Shown here piece by piece: positions 25,561-35,549 of a DNA stretch of 64,000 bases. Positions within the stretch are counted from its first letter, which is position 1; every line of letters begins with the position of its first letter. Under the pieces are notes generated by a model that saw only the letters and a list, made by a program, of their open reading frames with translations, was not told the DNA's origin and did no database searches. The DNA is from DAIOEK01 sp964648485 (GTDB lineage Bacteria; Chloroflexota; Anaerolineae; Anaerolineales; Anaerolineaceae). A program made the translations under genes and the position numbers. The stretch covers positions 62,001 through 126,000 of the forward strand of contig CAZYOF010000005.1 in the NCBI GenBank assembly GCA_964648485.1, in the 5' to 3' direction.

Positions 25561-27153
25561 ATGAAAAGATGGAATGGATGGGGTAATACAGAAACGGATT
25601 ATCATCTGGCTGAAAGCGCTCGCGTTTATCTTGAAAAGGTAGTGGGTACACCAGAACAAATTCCCGATGCGGATATTAAAGATGTATTGGACGGCATACC
25701 TGAATCAAGACTGCCATCGAAAATGGGTATTCATACAGATAAAATGGAACGGCTGATGCATGCTCGAGGGCAAAGTCTGCCAGACTGGGTTGCATTGCGA
25801 TCCGGCAGAATAGGAGTCTATCCTGATGCAGTTGCTTTTCCTGAAAATGAAAAAGATCTCGAAGAAATTTTTGCCTACGCCCGTGAAAACAAGGCAATAA
25901 TTATCCCTTATGGTGGTGGCTCAAGTGTCCTTGGGCATATCAATCCGATAGCTGGTGAAAAGCCTGTTATTTCAGTAGATATGGGAAGGATGGGAAGCCT
26001 GCTGCATTTGGATGAAGCCAGCCGGATGGCGACTATTCAGGCGGGAGCTGTCGGACCAGCACTGGAGGAACAATTAGGCAAGCAGGGTTATACCCTGGGA
26101 CATTTTCCGCAGAGTTTTGAATACTCTACGTTGGGGGGCTGGTTAGTAACCCGTTCTGTAGGTCAGCAATGCTACCGTTATGGACGGATAGATGAAATGT
26201 TTCTTGGGGGAAGGATGCTCACTCCATCCGGTTGGATGGAAATGCCTGCCCATCCGGCTTCTGCTGCCGGACCAGACTTACGGCAGGTAGTTCTGGGCAG
26301 CGAAGGCAGAATTGGTATTGTAAGTCAGGCAACCATGCGAGTGCATCCTCTGCCGCAGGTAGAAAAATTTTATGCTGTATTCTTCCCTCATTGGGAAGCC
26401 GGCTCGGCTGCGGTGAGAGAAATTGTTCAGGCAGGAATATCTGTTTCGATGTTGCGCCTGGCGGATGCTCAGGAGACTATCACCACGTTGAAGCTTTCTG
26501 GTAAGGAAAAACTGGTCAGCCTTGCGGAGAATGGATTGAAACTCATAGGTATTGGTGATCAACGTTGCTTGTTAATCTACGGGTTAACTGGCAATGATAA
26601 TGAATGTGAAATTGCTTATGATCAAATGCAGGCAATTTGTAGAAAGCATCGTGGTTTTTCGGTGAATTATTTTATTGGCAATATGTGGCGAAAAACTCGC
26701 TTTCTTACTCCATATTTGCGTAATACGCTCTGGGAAAAAGGTTTTGCATTGGACACCCTGGAAACCTGCGTAAGCTGGTCTGGAGTCATACAAGCGGTCA
26801 GCGCCATAAAAAATGCACTCTCGTCTGCGATTGAAGATGAAGGCGAGCAAATACTTGTATTTGCACACCTTTCACACCTTTATGATGTTGGGGCAAGCAC
26901 CTACATCACCTATTTATGGCGCCGATCACCCGATCCGGATGTTACTCTCTCGCGCTGGAAAAAACTAAAAGGAGCTGCCAGTAGAAAGATTGTGGAATTG
27001 GGAAGCACTATCAGCCATCAGCACGGTATTGGCGAAGACCATTTGCCGTATCTGAAAGCTGAAAAGGGAGAGATTGGGATGCAGATGATCCGATCAATGT
27101 GCAAGTCAGTTGATCCTGATGGGATGATGAATCCCGGAAAATTATATAAATAG
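25561..27153 (+). CDS. FAD-binding oxidase, alkyldihydroxyacetonephosphate synthase-like
   Basis: The protein has 530 residues. A PCMH-type FAD domain spans about 90-275, with the pyrophosphate loop IIPYGGGSSVLGHI. The C-terminal part carries the HQHGIGEDHLPYLKAEKG signature (about 484-501), matching the active-site histidines of AGPS. AGPS swaps the acyl of acyl-DHAP for a fatty alcohol to make ether lipids; D-lactate-type oxidases are the alternative. Neighbouring GlpD makes DHAP, which supports a DHAP-related substrate. GGGAGG precedes ATG 25561. Confidence 0.8.
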   Translation: MKRWNGWGNTETDYHLAESARVYLEKVVGTPEQIPDADIKDVLDGIPESRLPSKMGIHTDKMERLMHARGQSLPDWVALRSGRIGVYPDAVAFPENEKDLEEIFAYARENKAIIIPYGGGSSVLGHINPIAGEKPVISVDMGRMGSLLHLDEASRMATIQAGAVGPALEEQLGKQGYTLGHFPQSFEYSTLGGWLVTRSVGQQCYRYGRIDEMFLGGRMLTPSGWMEMPAHPASAAGPDLRQVVLGSEGRIGIVSQATMRVHPLPQVEKFYAVFFPHWEAGSAAVREIVQAGISVSMLRLADAQETITTLKLSGKEKLVSLAENGLKLIGIGDQRCLLIYGLTGNDNECEIAYDQMQAICRKHRGFSVNYFIGNMWRKTRFLTPYLRNTLWEKGFALDTLETCVSWSGVIQAVSAIKNALSSAIEDEGEQILVFAHLSHLYDVGASTYITYLWRRSPDPDVTLSRWKKLKGAASRKIVELGSTISHQHGIGEDHLPYLKAEKGEIGMQMIRSMCKSVDPDGMMNPGKLYK

Positions 27154-27163
27154 GGGAAGCGCT

Positions 27164-28750
27164 ATGTGGGGAAATAATTGGCGTGAAAACGCGTGGAATG
27201 ATCTCGGGAAACCATTTGATATCTTAATCATTGGTGGGGGTATCACCGGAGCGGGAATATTCAATTTTGCCGCCCGGATGGGGTTGCGGGTGTTGCTTGT
27301 TGAACAATCTGATTTTGCTTTTGGTACCAGCAGCCGGTCATCAAAGCTGGTACATGGCGGATTTCGTTATCTTCGTAATTATCAGTTCAATGTCACACGC
27401 GAATCAGTTCGAGAGCGAGAGAGACTACTGAGGCAGGCTAAATTTCTTGTTACACCACTCCGATTCTTATTGCCAGTGATGAGTGGCAGAAGCTCATCCC
27501 GCAGAGTGTATCGTATGGGTGTGACGATCTATGATCTAATGGCTCCCCGCTGGTATCACGGGCATTTAAGCGGTGAACAAATTCGAACTGAATATCCGGT
27601 CTTGACATCTCCGCAGGTAACCGACGGGTTTTTCTACGGTGATGCTGAAGTAGATGACAGCCGCCTTGTAATCAGAGTGCTGCAAGAAGGTGTCATGGCT
27701 GGTGGAGTAGCAATGAACTATACACGGGCAACCAACCTGTGTTTCGATACTTCCGGCAGGGTTTGTGGTGCCCGCCTTAAGTATATCGATTCGATGGGAG
27801 TAAGCCATGAATCAGATGTAGAAGCGAGAGTGGTGATCCATGCTACCGGTCCATGGTCGGATTCTTTACGGGAGGAAGTGGATGCTCCAGCAAGGATACG
27901 TAAACAACGGGGTAGTCATCTGGTTTTTTCTACGGAAAGATTGCCGTTGAATGCTGCGATCACATTCTTCCATCCACGAGATAAAAGGGCAATGTTTGTT
28001 TTTCCCTGGGAAGGTGTAAGCGTCATTGGCACAACCGATCTCGATCATCCAGCAGAATTGGAAAAGGCACATCCAGAACCGGTAATTACACGGGATGAAG
28101 TGAACTATATTTTTGAGGCATTGGAATACCTTTTTCCCAAGTTATCTTTGACTGAGAAGGATGTAATATCTACGTTTTCAGGTTTACGTCCGATTGTCAG
28201 TAGCGGAACAGCTAATCCATCCAAGGAGTCGCGTGCGCATTCTCTCTGGAATGAAAAAGGATTGGTGACAATTACAGGTGGAAAACTTACCACATACAGA
28301 CGTATGGCATTAGAGACTCTTGATGCCATTCGAGATCAACTTCCGGGAAAACCCCTCATTCCATGGAATGCATTATTGTTTGATCCGCTTCCAGCTAGCA
28401 ATAATGATCTGCCTCTAACAGACTGGCAGCGGGTAGCCGGAAGATTTGGGAAACTTACCAACATTGTTTTGAAAGATTGGGATAGCCAACAATTGAAGCA
28501 TATTCCTGGCAGTCAGGCATTGTGGGGAGAGGTAAACTGGGCAGCCGGGAATGAAGCTGTTTTTCACCTGGACGACCTGATGCTGCGTAGATTGAGACTT
28601 GGGTTAACAAATTCCAAGGGGGGGATAGAATTGCTTGATCAAATCAAACCTTATGTGCAAAAAGAAATGGGTTGGGATGATGACCGGTGGAAGCAGGAAG
28701 CCAATGATTATGAAAAACTCTGGAAAGAATGTTATTCCCTGCCTGAATAA
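27164..28750 (+). CDS. glpD: FAD-dependent glycerol-3-phosphate dehydrogenase
   Basis: The protein has 528 residues, the usual length. The FAD fold begins with FDILIIGGGITGAGIF (about 18-33), followed by the family motif GTSSRSSKLVHGGFRYL (about 55-71) and GTTDLDH. The C-terminal domain (about 395-525) is the GlpD-type helical cap. It oxidises sn-glycerol-3-phosphate to DHAP at the membrane surface and passes electrons to quinone. It starts 10 bases after the AGPS-like gene and is followed by an FGGY kinase. Confidence 0.92.
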   Translation: MWGNNWRENAWNDLGKPFDILIIGGGITGAGIFNFAARMGLRVLLVEQSDFAFGTSSRSSKLVHGGFRYLRNYQFNVTRESVRERERLLRQAKFLVTPLRFLLPVMSGRSSSRRVYRMGVTIYDLMAPRWYHGHLSGEQIRTEYPVLTSPQVTDGFFYGDAEVDDSRLVIRVLQEGVMAGGVAMNYTRATNLCFDTSGRVCGARLKYIDSMGVSHESDVEARVVIHATGPWSDSLREEVDAPARIRKQRGSHLVFSTERLPLNAAITFFHPRDKRAMFVFPWEGVSVIGTTDLDHPAELEKAHPEPVITRDEVNYIFEALEYLFPKLSLTEKDVISTFSGLRPIVSSGTANPSKESRAHSLWNEKGLVTITGGKLTTYRRMALETLDAIRDQLPGKPLIPWNALLFDPLPASNNDLPLTDWQRVAGRFGKLTNIVLKDWDSQQLKHIPGSQALWGEVNWAAGNEAVFHLDDLMLRRLRLGLTNSKGGIELLDQIKPYVQKEMGWDDDRWKQEANDYEKLWKECYSLPE

Positions 28751-28782
28751 CAATGAATGATGTGAGCGAGCTGGAGGAGACT

Positions 28783-30351
28783 ATGGATCAGGATACTCGA
28801 ACCATTCTGGCAATTGATAATGGGACACAAAGCGTCCGTGCTTTGATCTTTGATTTGAAAGGAAATTTAATTGCCAAAAGCCGGGTAGCTATTCCGCCTT
28901 ATCAGAGTGACCAGCCTGGCTGGTTCGAGTTACATCCTAATCAGTTCTGGGAAACAGTGTGTGAAGCCTGCCAGCAATTATGGCAAAACCCGGTTGTGGA
29001 CAAACAAGCTATCGCCGGCGTTGCAGTCACAACCCAACGCTCTACCTTAATTAATCTGGATAAGGATGGCAAACCTCTCCGACCTGCCATTTTGTGGATG
29101 GACAACCGGAGAACCTTTGGTTTGAAACCAGTATCTGGCTTATGGGGTGCCCTCTTTGGAATCTCGGGCATGACTGAAACAGTTGCATATCTGCAAGCAG
29201 AGGCTGAGTGCAATTGGATTCGGACTCATCAACCGGAAATTTGGGATAAAACTGATAAATACCTTTTATTATCCGGTTATCTTACATACAGATTGACTGA
29301 CAGAATTGCTGATTCAGTTGGCTGCCAGGTAGCATTTATTCCATTTGATTACAAAAAGCTTACCTGGGCAGGAAAATCTGACTGGAAGTGGCAAGCTGTT
29401 CCGATGGTGCAGGATATTCTGCCAGACCTGGTTCCTCCGGGCGGGATACTCGGAAACATCACTGCTAGAGCAGCTGAACAGACAGGAATCCCTGCCGGGT
29501 TACCTCTGATAGCTGCTGCGGCAGATAAAGCATGTGAAGTGATCGGGTCGGGATGTCTGGATCCGCACATTGCCTGTATCAGTTATGGTACATCGGCGAC
29601 CATTAACACGACACATCGAAAGTACACTGAGGTAATCCCTCTGATTCCACCTTATCCGGCGGCTGTACCAGGAGCATACAGCCTAGAGATGCAGGTTTAC
29701 CGGGGCTACTGGATGGTCAGCTGGTTTAAGCAGGAATTTGGGGCATTAGAACAAAAGATTGCTCTCGACAGGGGTGTGGAACCCGAAGTAATTTTTGAGG
29801 AAAACGTAAAACAAATCCCACCCGGCTCATTAGGTCTCATCCTGCAACCATACTGGTCTCCAGGATTGAAAGTTCCAGGACCTGAGGCAAAAGGAGCCGT
29901 GATCGGTTTTGGAGATATTCATCAGCGTGCCCATTTGTATCGTGCTATCCAGGAAGGTCTGGCGTACGCATTGAGGGAAGGAATGGAAAAAACTGAGAAA
30001 CGAAGCGGGATAAAAATTAGTGAGGTTCGAGTAGCTGGTGGTGGTAGTCAAAGCGATGTAGCCATGCAACTAACAGCAGATATTTTTGGAATCCCGGCAG
30101 CAAAACCGCATGTTTATGAGGCTTCCGGTTTAGGGGCAGCTATTGATGCCGCAGTTGGACTTAAGTTGCATCCTGATTTTGATGCAGCGGTATCAGCCAT
30201 GACCCGCATCGGCAGGGTGTTTGAACCAGATGCTGAAGCCCATGCAATTTATGATGCACTGTACCGCAGGGTGTATTCAAAGCTGTATGGTCGTTTGAAA
30301 CCGTTGTATGAAGAGATCCGCAGGATAACCGGCTATCCACCGGGCTATTAG
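28783..30351 (+). CDS. FGGY family carbohydrate kinase
   Basis: The protein has 522 residues with two ribonuclease-H-like lobes. The N-terminal phosphate loop is ILAIDNGTQSVRALIFD and the catalytic Asp is in AILWMDNRRT. The C-lobe carries ISYGTSATINT and the FGGY segment EVRVAGGGSQSDVAMQLTADIFG. Xylulose and glycerol kinases are both related. Context with GlpD hints at glycerol, dihydroxyacetone or a related polyol, but no residue proves it. The ATG at 28753 is possible; 28783 has GGAGGAG a few bases upstream. Confidence 0.85.
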   Translation: MDQDTRTILAIDNGTQSVRALIFDLKGNLIAKSRVAIPPYQSDQPGWFELHPNQFWETVCEACQQLWQNPVVDKQAIAGVAVTTQRSTLINLDKDGKPLRPAILWMDNRRTFGLKPVSGLWGALFGISGMTETVAYLQAEAECNWIRTHQPEIWDKTDKYLLLSGYLTYRLTDRIADSVGCQVAFIPFDYKKLTWAGKSDWKWQAVPMVQDILPDLVPPGGILGNITARAAEQTGIPAGLPLIAAAADKACEVIGSGCLDPHIACISYGTSATINTTHRKYTEVIPLIPPYPAAVPGAYSLEMQVYRGYWMVSWFKQEFGALEQKIALDRGVEPEVIFEENVKQIPPGSLGLILQPYWSPGLKVPGPEAKGAVIGFGDIHQRAHLYRAIQEGLAYALREGMEKTEKRSGIKISEVRVAGGGSQSDVAMQLTADIFGIPAAKPHVYEASGLGAAIDAAVGLKLHPDFDAAVSAMTRIGRVFEPDAEAHAIYDALYRRVYSKLYGRLKPLYEEIRRITGYPPGY

Positions 30352-30355
30352 ACTA

Positions 30356-32107
30356 CTAGTTGCCCAGAATGGTCATCCATTGACGTAAGGTCTCCTGCCT
30401 GGCGACAATTTCTCCCGGCATCGAGAGAGGGCGACCTCTCGCATCAATTACGATACCCAATGCACCGGCAGTAACCTTGTATCCACCTGTCTTGCTGCCT
30501 GAAAGTCCGGCCTGATCTTTCTCATGTGTTTCTATAAAGAGTTGAGCAACCTCCCCCTGAGCAAGCGGAATAACGGTGAGGGTACCCTGCTGTATCTCCA
30601 TATCTATTTCCTGTTGATCTTCAGTAATAACATGGATGGTCATAATGGTTGATCCCAGTCGCTTTTGACTTATTGGGGCAATCAGGGTGCAGAGATTGAA
30701 TAACATACCTGTCTCGAGCACTTCTACAGGTAATGTGGGAGTAAGCGAGCCGGCAGATCCAAGAACAGGGAGCAGATGATTTTGATCCAGCACGATAGTG
30801 GTCAATCCGGTAGGCTGTAATCCATCCAGAATCATCAAAAGGCTTGAAGCAAGCGATGGCGTAGAAGTCAATGTAGTGCCTGAAATTAAGATCGGTTCAA
30901 ATCCGGGAGCGAGACCATCGCGGTAACCGAAGTTCAAATTTGGATAAGATGCGGCGAACTGGCTGACGGCATTCCGCAGGCGGTATCTAGCCAGCGAATA
31001 TTCAATTGCAAGATCTTCCTGGGTCGTAGGTATGCTGGCAGGATAAATCACCTTATTAATGAGATAGTCACGGACATAGTCTTCAGACAGATTAAAGCCA
31101 ATATAAGCAAGGATCTCCTGAGTGGGGATTTGGTACATGGCTTCGAGCAGGTTAAATTTATCACTCCCGGGTTGGCAAACCCGCAAGTTTAGTTTTCCAC
31201 CTTTCGCCAAAGCTATGATCGTCTGGGTGGATCCCATATCTACCCCCAGTACTCCCCGGGGGCTTTGATAAATTTTTCCAAGAAAGCGGATCATCCGTCC
31301 AAAGGAATAGGCGGTAGGTAATAGTTTTCCGCCGACAAGCATATTCAGATCAGAGGATCCCATCACTTGACGGAATCGTAATCGATTGATGATTTCCATC
31401 AATGCAGCCTGAGCTGGATCAAGCACTTCAATTTCAGGTTGTGGGCGAATATTCGGTGCAATTGTAAGAGGAACATTGGCTTCCAAAACACCTTTAACAT
31501 CCCCACGGATAGATTGATTCCCTGTAAATAACACTTCGGGTCGTTTTTCTGGTGGCAATAAGCTGCAGCTTAACCCAAGTGTGGTAAGTACCCTCCGCAT
31601 GGCATGCTGGGCGCCATCTTCCGTTCCGCCTGCGAGAATGATGGTTTCTGGCATAATTTTCAATAAAGCATCTATTTGCTCATCCATCGGGCGGTTGTCG
31701 GTAATGCTGACGCGATCAAGTACCCTTGTGTAACTGGTTTTCGCCAGATGCTCGGCGCTGGTGACAGAAACATCACCCAGCAATCCGGCGCAAACCACTT
31801 TAATAACCGGACCAGCAGACAGGGTTGCAGTAAGCGCATCCACACCCTGACCCCCAGGTAATGAGGGAATGATGAATTTCCCGTCTGGTCCGAGTATTTG
31901 ATGCCCGGTTATCTCCTCTAACTGTTGGATGGCGAAAACAATACCTTCACCAATATCCCTCACCGGATACTCTGCCGTAGTTCTTGATACGCCTTTTGCG
32001 ATAAAACGGTAGGTGTCACCGGCAATTTCAAACAGGTATGCGCGGGTATGGACTGTCCCCACATCGATTGCCAGAATTGAATCAAATTCAGGTGTTTTGG
32101 TTGCCAT
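30356..32107 (-). CDS. MutL-like (glutamate mutase L family) ASKHA protein
   Basis: The protein has 583 residues with two ASKHA-type phosphate motifs: ILAIDVGTVHTRAYLFE near residue 12, and GVLGVDMGSTQTIIALAKGG near 285. It matches the family named after glutamate mutase accessory protein MutL, related to hydantoinases and ATPase chaperones for reactivation. No glutamate mutase subunits (MutS/GlmS, MutE/GlmE) are nearby, so the name should not be read as function. It is the last gene of a six-gene membrane operon, and probably hydrolyses ATP for that complex. The start follows the previous stop by 4 bases. Confidence 0.75.
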   Translation of the reverse strand: MATKTPEFDSILAIDVGTVHTRAYLFEIAGDTYRFIAKGVSRTTAEYPVRDIGEGIVFAIQQLEEITGHQILGPDGKFIIPSLPGGQGVDALTATLSAGPVIKVVCAGLLGDVSVTSAEHLAKTSYTRVLDRVSITDNRPMDEQIDALLKIMPETIILAGGTEDGAQHAMRRVLTTLGLSCSLLPPEKRPEVLFTGNQSIRGDVKGVLEANVPLTIAPNIRPQPEIEVLDPAQAALMEIINRLRFRQVMGSSDLNMLVGGKLLPTAYSFGRMIRFLGKIYQSPRGVLGVDMGSTQTIIALAKGGKLNLRVCQPGSDKFNLLEAMYQIPTQEILAYIGFNLSEDYVRDYLINKVIYPASIPTTQEDLAIEYSLARYRLRNAVSQFAASYPNLNFGYRDGLAPGFEPILISGTTLTSTPSLASSLLMILDGLQPTGLTTIVLDQNHLLPVLGSAGSLTPTLPVEVLETGMLFNLCTLIAPISQKRLGSTIMTIHVITEDQQEIDMEIQQGTLTVIPLAQGEVAQLFIETHEKDQAGLSGSKTGGYKVTAGALGIVIDARGRPLSMPGEIVARQETLRQWMTILGN

Positions 32108-32111
32108 ACTG

Positions 32112-32780
32112 TTACCTGAAAAGGTTACTCCACATTTGAAAATATGTGATAACCCGCTCTGTGAGGGCGGTCATTGCTGTAACATAAACTCCCGCAAAGA
32201 TAGCACCTAAGGTAATCAGGATAAATATCTGCCCTATTCGAGCACTCCATTCTATCCATGCGGGTCTGTGCAAGGGTTTTCCAAGATCAAGCCTCGAACC
32301 GAAATAAAAGTATAAGAGACTGGATATCGTAGCAAAAAGGATGAAAGCAGCTTCTAACTTTTCGCCCGCTGTATATCCATCGCCAAATGGAAGAATGGCT
32401 GCTGAACTTTGCGGCAGCAGTGTTCCCAGGATAATTCCTCCGACGGTGAGAGCTGCGCCCGTTCCCAACAAGAAAGCACTGGAAATATTACCGGCACTGG
32501 CAGTTTGGGTAGATGATTTAAAAAGAAGTAAAATGGCCAGAACCAGAGGGATCATCGTAATAACCATTTGGGTGGCAGTACCGTTAATAAACGGCAAAAC
32601 GAGCCGGGGATAAAGCACCTGATATAGGACGATAACGGTTACAACCCCGGTCGATACGCCAATAAAAAGGTGAATTGCAAAACGGAATAATGGATTATCA
32701 CCGATCAGATAACTGAAAATCATGATCGAGAGCAGAAATCCGATTACTCCCCAGATAATATCGCTGGTGGGCATATTCAT
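32112..32780 (-). CDS. Polytopic membrane protein of the six-gene operon
   Basis: The protein has 222 residues with about seven membrane helices and short loops. ATG 32780 overlaps the stop of the gene before it by ATGA, and GGAAG lies about nine bases upstream. An earlier ATG at 32813 is inside the previous gene. No family recognised. It is flanked by a large zinc-ribbon protein and the MutL-like ATPase, so it likely belongs to the same membrane complex. Confidence 0.65.
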   Translation of the reverse strand: MNMPTSDIIWGVIGFLLSIMIFSYLIGDNPLFRFAIHLFIGVSTGVVTVIVLYQVLYPRLVLPFINGTATQMVITMIPLVLAILLLFKSSTQTASAGNISSAFLLGTGAALTVGGIILGTLLPQSSAAILPFGDGYTAGEKLEAAFILFATISSLLYFYFGSRLDLGKPLHRPAWIEWSARIGQIFILITLGAIFAGVYVTAMTALTERVITYFQMWSNLFR

Positions 32781-34933
32781 GCGGATTTCTTCCTTCTGGA
32801 TTGCAGAATCCACTGACCGGTGTAATTAAGTGCACCACCCAAAAGGACTAATAAAATTGCAGTGAGAAGTCCCGTTTGATAAACATTCCATTGACCCCAG
32901 GCTACCCCCGGTTGTTGGAGGATTCTCTCATAGAGAGCCCCTCCGTACTCTCCTGCAGCTAAGCCTTGTAGCTGCCCGGATCTCACATACGGTCGCAGCA
33001 TCGGAACTGCCTGTGCACTCACCACTGCCCACAGGGCGGGTTGTCCATTGTTGATTTGCATTTGTTCCAGCCATGCTCTTACGGTATCTGGTTGGTCAGA
33101 AAGCACCAGTAAAGCCTTAAAGTCAGCCAGGCTTGTGAATTCAGTCAGGGCAGGAAATTCAGATGTTTTTACCAGGTCGGGTGTCACTGGTATTGCTTTT
33201 ACTGGACCCTGATTGAGAAGCTGGATGCCAGCCTGACCTCCTGGTAGATATCCGAGAATATGAAATGACTCGCCACTCTGATAAGGAGCTTGTGCAGGCT
33301 GGGGGAATCGACTCATGCCCGCAAGCATTTTCATAGCCAGGGAAGATCCAGCCGGTGAGGTGGAAATTATATAAAGATCAGCCTGTCGTACCATCAAATG
33401 GTTCAATACCGGATTCACGGCAGCTTCCAGCTCACCCGCATAGGCAGGCTCATAATCTAAAGCAATTAAGACTTTGTCGCCTGGTTGAAGCGAACCAATT
33501 GCCTGGAATAATTGGATCGTCTCCTTTGGCATAGATCCCGGTAAGTTCTCGGGTTTTAATCCCCTCATCATCGCAAAAACAAGGATCAGAGTCATGAGAG
33601 CTGCCAGTACCCATCTGACAGTCCCCGCTGCTCTTGCTCGCCGGTAACCCGGGACTTTTGATTCTTTTTGTTCCGAAGATACTACCTCTTTAAAAAGGGA
33701 GATATTTTCTTCCCGTTTCTTTTTTGCATCCAATCCTACATGATAGTCTTTTACCCGTGTATAGACTGGGATTGTTGATTCTCCTGATAATGTTCCTTTG
33801 ATACCTGCCAGAGGTCCATTTTCATCTACATGCCGGTCAATTTCGAGACCACCGGATTTTTGTGGGGTGATAATTTCGGTTGGGCGCATAGCCTGCACCC
33901 AGCCCGGAATTGCACCCGGTTGAACCATGCCATCCACAGCCTGATCTTTTTGTGTAGCATCCACTGCTGACATGGATGTCGCTTCAGCTTCATTTTCTCC
34001 AAGAATACTTGAAAGCCAGTTGGGGATTTCCCGGCTGGGAATTTTATCTCTTGGTTCATCTTGCATCTGAAGTAATTCTTCTTCGGATGGAATTAACTCT
34101 TCTGAGAATTGAGAGGCATCAATTGCGGGTATGCTGTTTCTTAAAGCCTCAGGTATCGGGTGTTCAGGTTCAGCCGGTGCCTGTGGATTAAAATCAACAC
34201 CTTCCGGCAATTTTTGATCTAGAGGCTGAAAAGCGGCAAGTTCTGCTTCTGATTCAAAAAATGGAGGGGGGCTTGCCGGTATGGCGGGTTCGTTAGGTAA
34301 AACTGATATTTCCGCCTCAATTTGAGGCAGATCAGGTTCTTCATTTGATTCTTCCAGCGGAGAAACAGGCTCTTCAGGTGGTGCAACCTCTTCAATAATA
34401 TCGCTCAAAGGGGCTTCGGTTTTCGCCCATCCGGGTAAACCTTCAGGTGGTGGTTTCAATTCTTCGGTTTGCTTACGTAATTTGTTCAGCCAGTCTTCGC
34501 CCTGATCTTGATTATCTGGTTGGGGCTCCCCGCTCTCTGAATTGATGCGGGCTCGAATCATCTCCAACCATTCTGGTGTTGGAGCATCACCATCCCGCTG
34601 AAGCGGGTCTTGAGGTGGTGGAGTCCCTTCAGTGCTGAGCATAGTCAACCATTGATCTGGGTCTCTGGCTGACGAATCCAGTTCATCGGATTCATCCTCA
34701 TTGGCAGGCTGTCCAAATCGGTTAAAAAAATCTTCCCCTAATACTTTTGCATCTTCCTCTTTCTTTTTTCGAAGATTTTCTAGCCATTCATCTGATTGTT
34801 GGTCTTCTGCTGGTTTTTCCCCTTCTATAGGGATTTCTGGTGGTATGTAGGTAACCAGCGGCGCATCGCAGAACTGGCAAATATATGCCTCGTCTGGATT
34901 CGAGCGACCACATTTTGGACAGATAACAGTCAT
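32777..34933 (-). CDS. Large zinc-ribbon membrane protein with acidic linker
   Basis: The protein has 718 residues. An N-terminal zinc ribbon (ICPKCGRSNPDEAYICQFCDAPL, about 4-26) is followed by some 380 residues of Pro/Glu-rich low-complexity chain with repeated short WLxxL/xxWL helices (DEWLENLRKK, PEWLEMIRAR, EDWLNKLRKQ). A membrane helix lies at about 445-465, then an exported alpha/beta domain of about 210 residues, then a C-terminal membrane helix with basic tail. It could tether partners through the repeated WL helices. ATG 34933 has AGGGAAG upstream. No family recognised. Confidence 0.65.
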   Translation of the reverse strand: MTVICPKCGRSNPDEAYICQFCDAPLVTYIPPEIPIEGEKPAEDQQSDEWLENLRKKKEEDAKVLGEDFFNRFGQPANEDESDELDSSARDPDQWLTMLSTEGTPPPQDPLQRDGDAPTPEWLEMIRARINSESGEPQPDNQDQGEDWLNKLRKQTEELKPPPEGLPGWAKTEAPLSDIIEEVAPPEEPVSPLEESNEEPDLPQIEAEISVLPNEPAIPASPPPFFESEAELAAFQPLDQKLPEGVDFNPQAPAEPEHPIPEALRNSIPAIDASQFSEELIPSEEELLQMQDEPRDKIPSREIPNWLSSILGENEAEATSMSAVDATQKDQAVDGMVQPGAIPGWVQAMRPTEIITPQKSGGLEIDRHVDENGPLAGIKGTLSGESTIPVYTRVKDYHVGLDAKKKREENISLFKEVVSSEQKESKVPGYRRARAAGTVRWVLAALMTLILVFAMMRGLKPENLPGSMPKETIQLFQAIGSLQPGDKVLIALDYEPAYAGELEAAVNPVLNHLMVRQADLYIISTSPAGSSLAMKMLAGMSRFPQPAQAPYQSGESFHILGYLPGGQAGIQLLNQGPVKAIPVTPDLVKTSEFPALTEFTSLADFKALLVLSDQPDTVRAWLEQMQINNGQPALWAVVSAQAVPMLRPYVRSGQLQGLAAGEYGGALYERILQQPGVAWGQWNVYQTGLLTAILLVLLGGALNYTGQWILQSRRKKSA

Positions 34934-34934
34934 A

Positions 34935-35549
34935 CTACTTCCCTGAAGGAATATCCTTTCCAATTAAGACACGCAAACCGGCAGTCAGAGCTCCCAACCC
35001 AATCCCCAAAAGCATCCCACGGGCTCCACCGATTTGCAACGTGTTTAAAAAGGAGGCAACAGATTGCATTCCTTTGCTGTTTTGAAAAGGAATAAAACCA
35101 GTCGCTGCCCAGATGAAGACTAAAACCGCTGCAATAAATAACAAAGATGCTGTATTCATTCCCGGACGGATTGCTCTAACCATGGCAGCCGCTAATGTGA
35201 TACTTAAGAGCGCCAGCAGACTTGCTTCTACCGGGAATTGTATGGATGCAACAAGTTGGGTAAAAATTGGATGAGAAGGTTTAAAAATCAGCCCAAATAT
35301 AGTGGTGCCTGTAAAAGCAACAATTAAGATGACACTATTGAACCAATCCGGTTTCTCATCCCTGACTTTCCTGGAATGGACGGTTATCAGGTTGATTACA
35401 CCGACCAATGTAGCGATTCCTGCCAATGTAATGGCGATATCGAGCATGATCGTGCGAATCTGTTGGAGAATGGGGTGCGCGATGAAATAACCGGAAAGGA
35501 CAGTAATGCCGGTTAAGATCACTATTAACCAGGGAAGTATTCTTTTCAC
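34935..35549 (-). CDS. Polytopic membrane protein of the six-gene operon
   Basis: The protein has 204 residues with about six membrane helices. The start is GTG at 35549 overlapping the previous stop by GTGA; the stop is one base from the start of the zinc-ribbon gene. Internal hydrophilic loops are short, one after helix 2 carrying HSRKVRDEKPDW. No motif for catalysis. The tight coupling says it is made in fixed ratio with its neighbours. Confidence 0.62.
   Translation of the reverse strand: MKRILPWLIVILTGITVLSGYFIAHPILQQIRTIMLDIAITLAGIATLVGVINLITVHSRKVRDEKPDWFNSVILIVAFTGTTIFGLIFKPSHPIFTQLVASIQFPVEASLLALLSITLAAAMVRAIRPGMNTASLLFIAAVLVFIWAATGFIPFQNSKGMQSVASFLNTLQIGGARGMLLGIGLGALTAGLRVLIGKDIPSGK

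Noticed and set aside
30352..30380. Terminator between the convergent kinase and MutL-like genes
   Set aside because: Only GGGC/GCCC pairs with a long loop and no T-run; the gap is four bases.
30356..32107. Reading the MutL-like protein as a DNA mismatch repair MutL
   Set aside because: It has ASKHA phosphate motifs and lacks the GHKL ATPase motifs of mismatch repair MutL.
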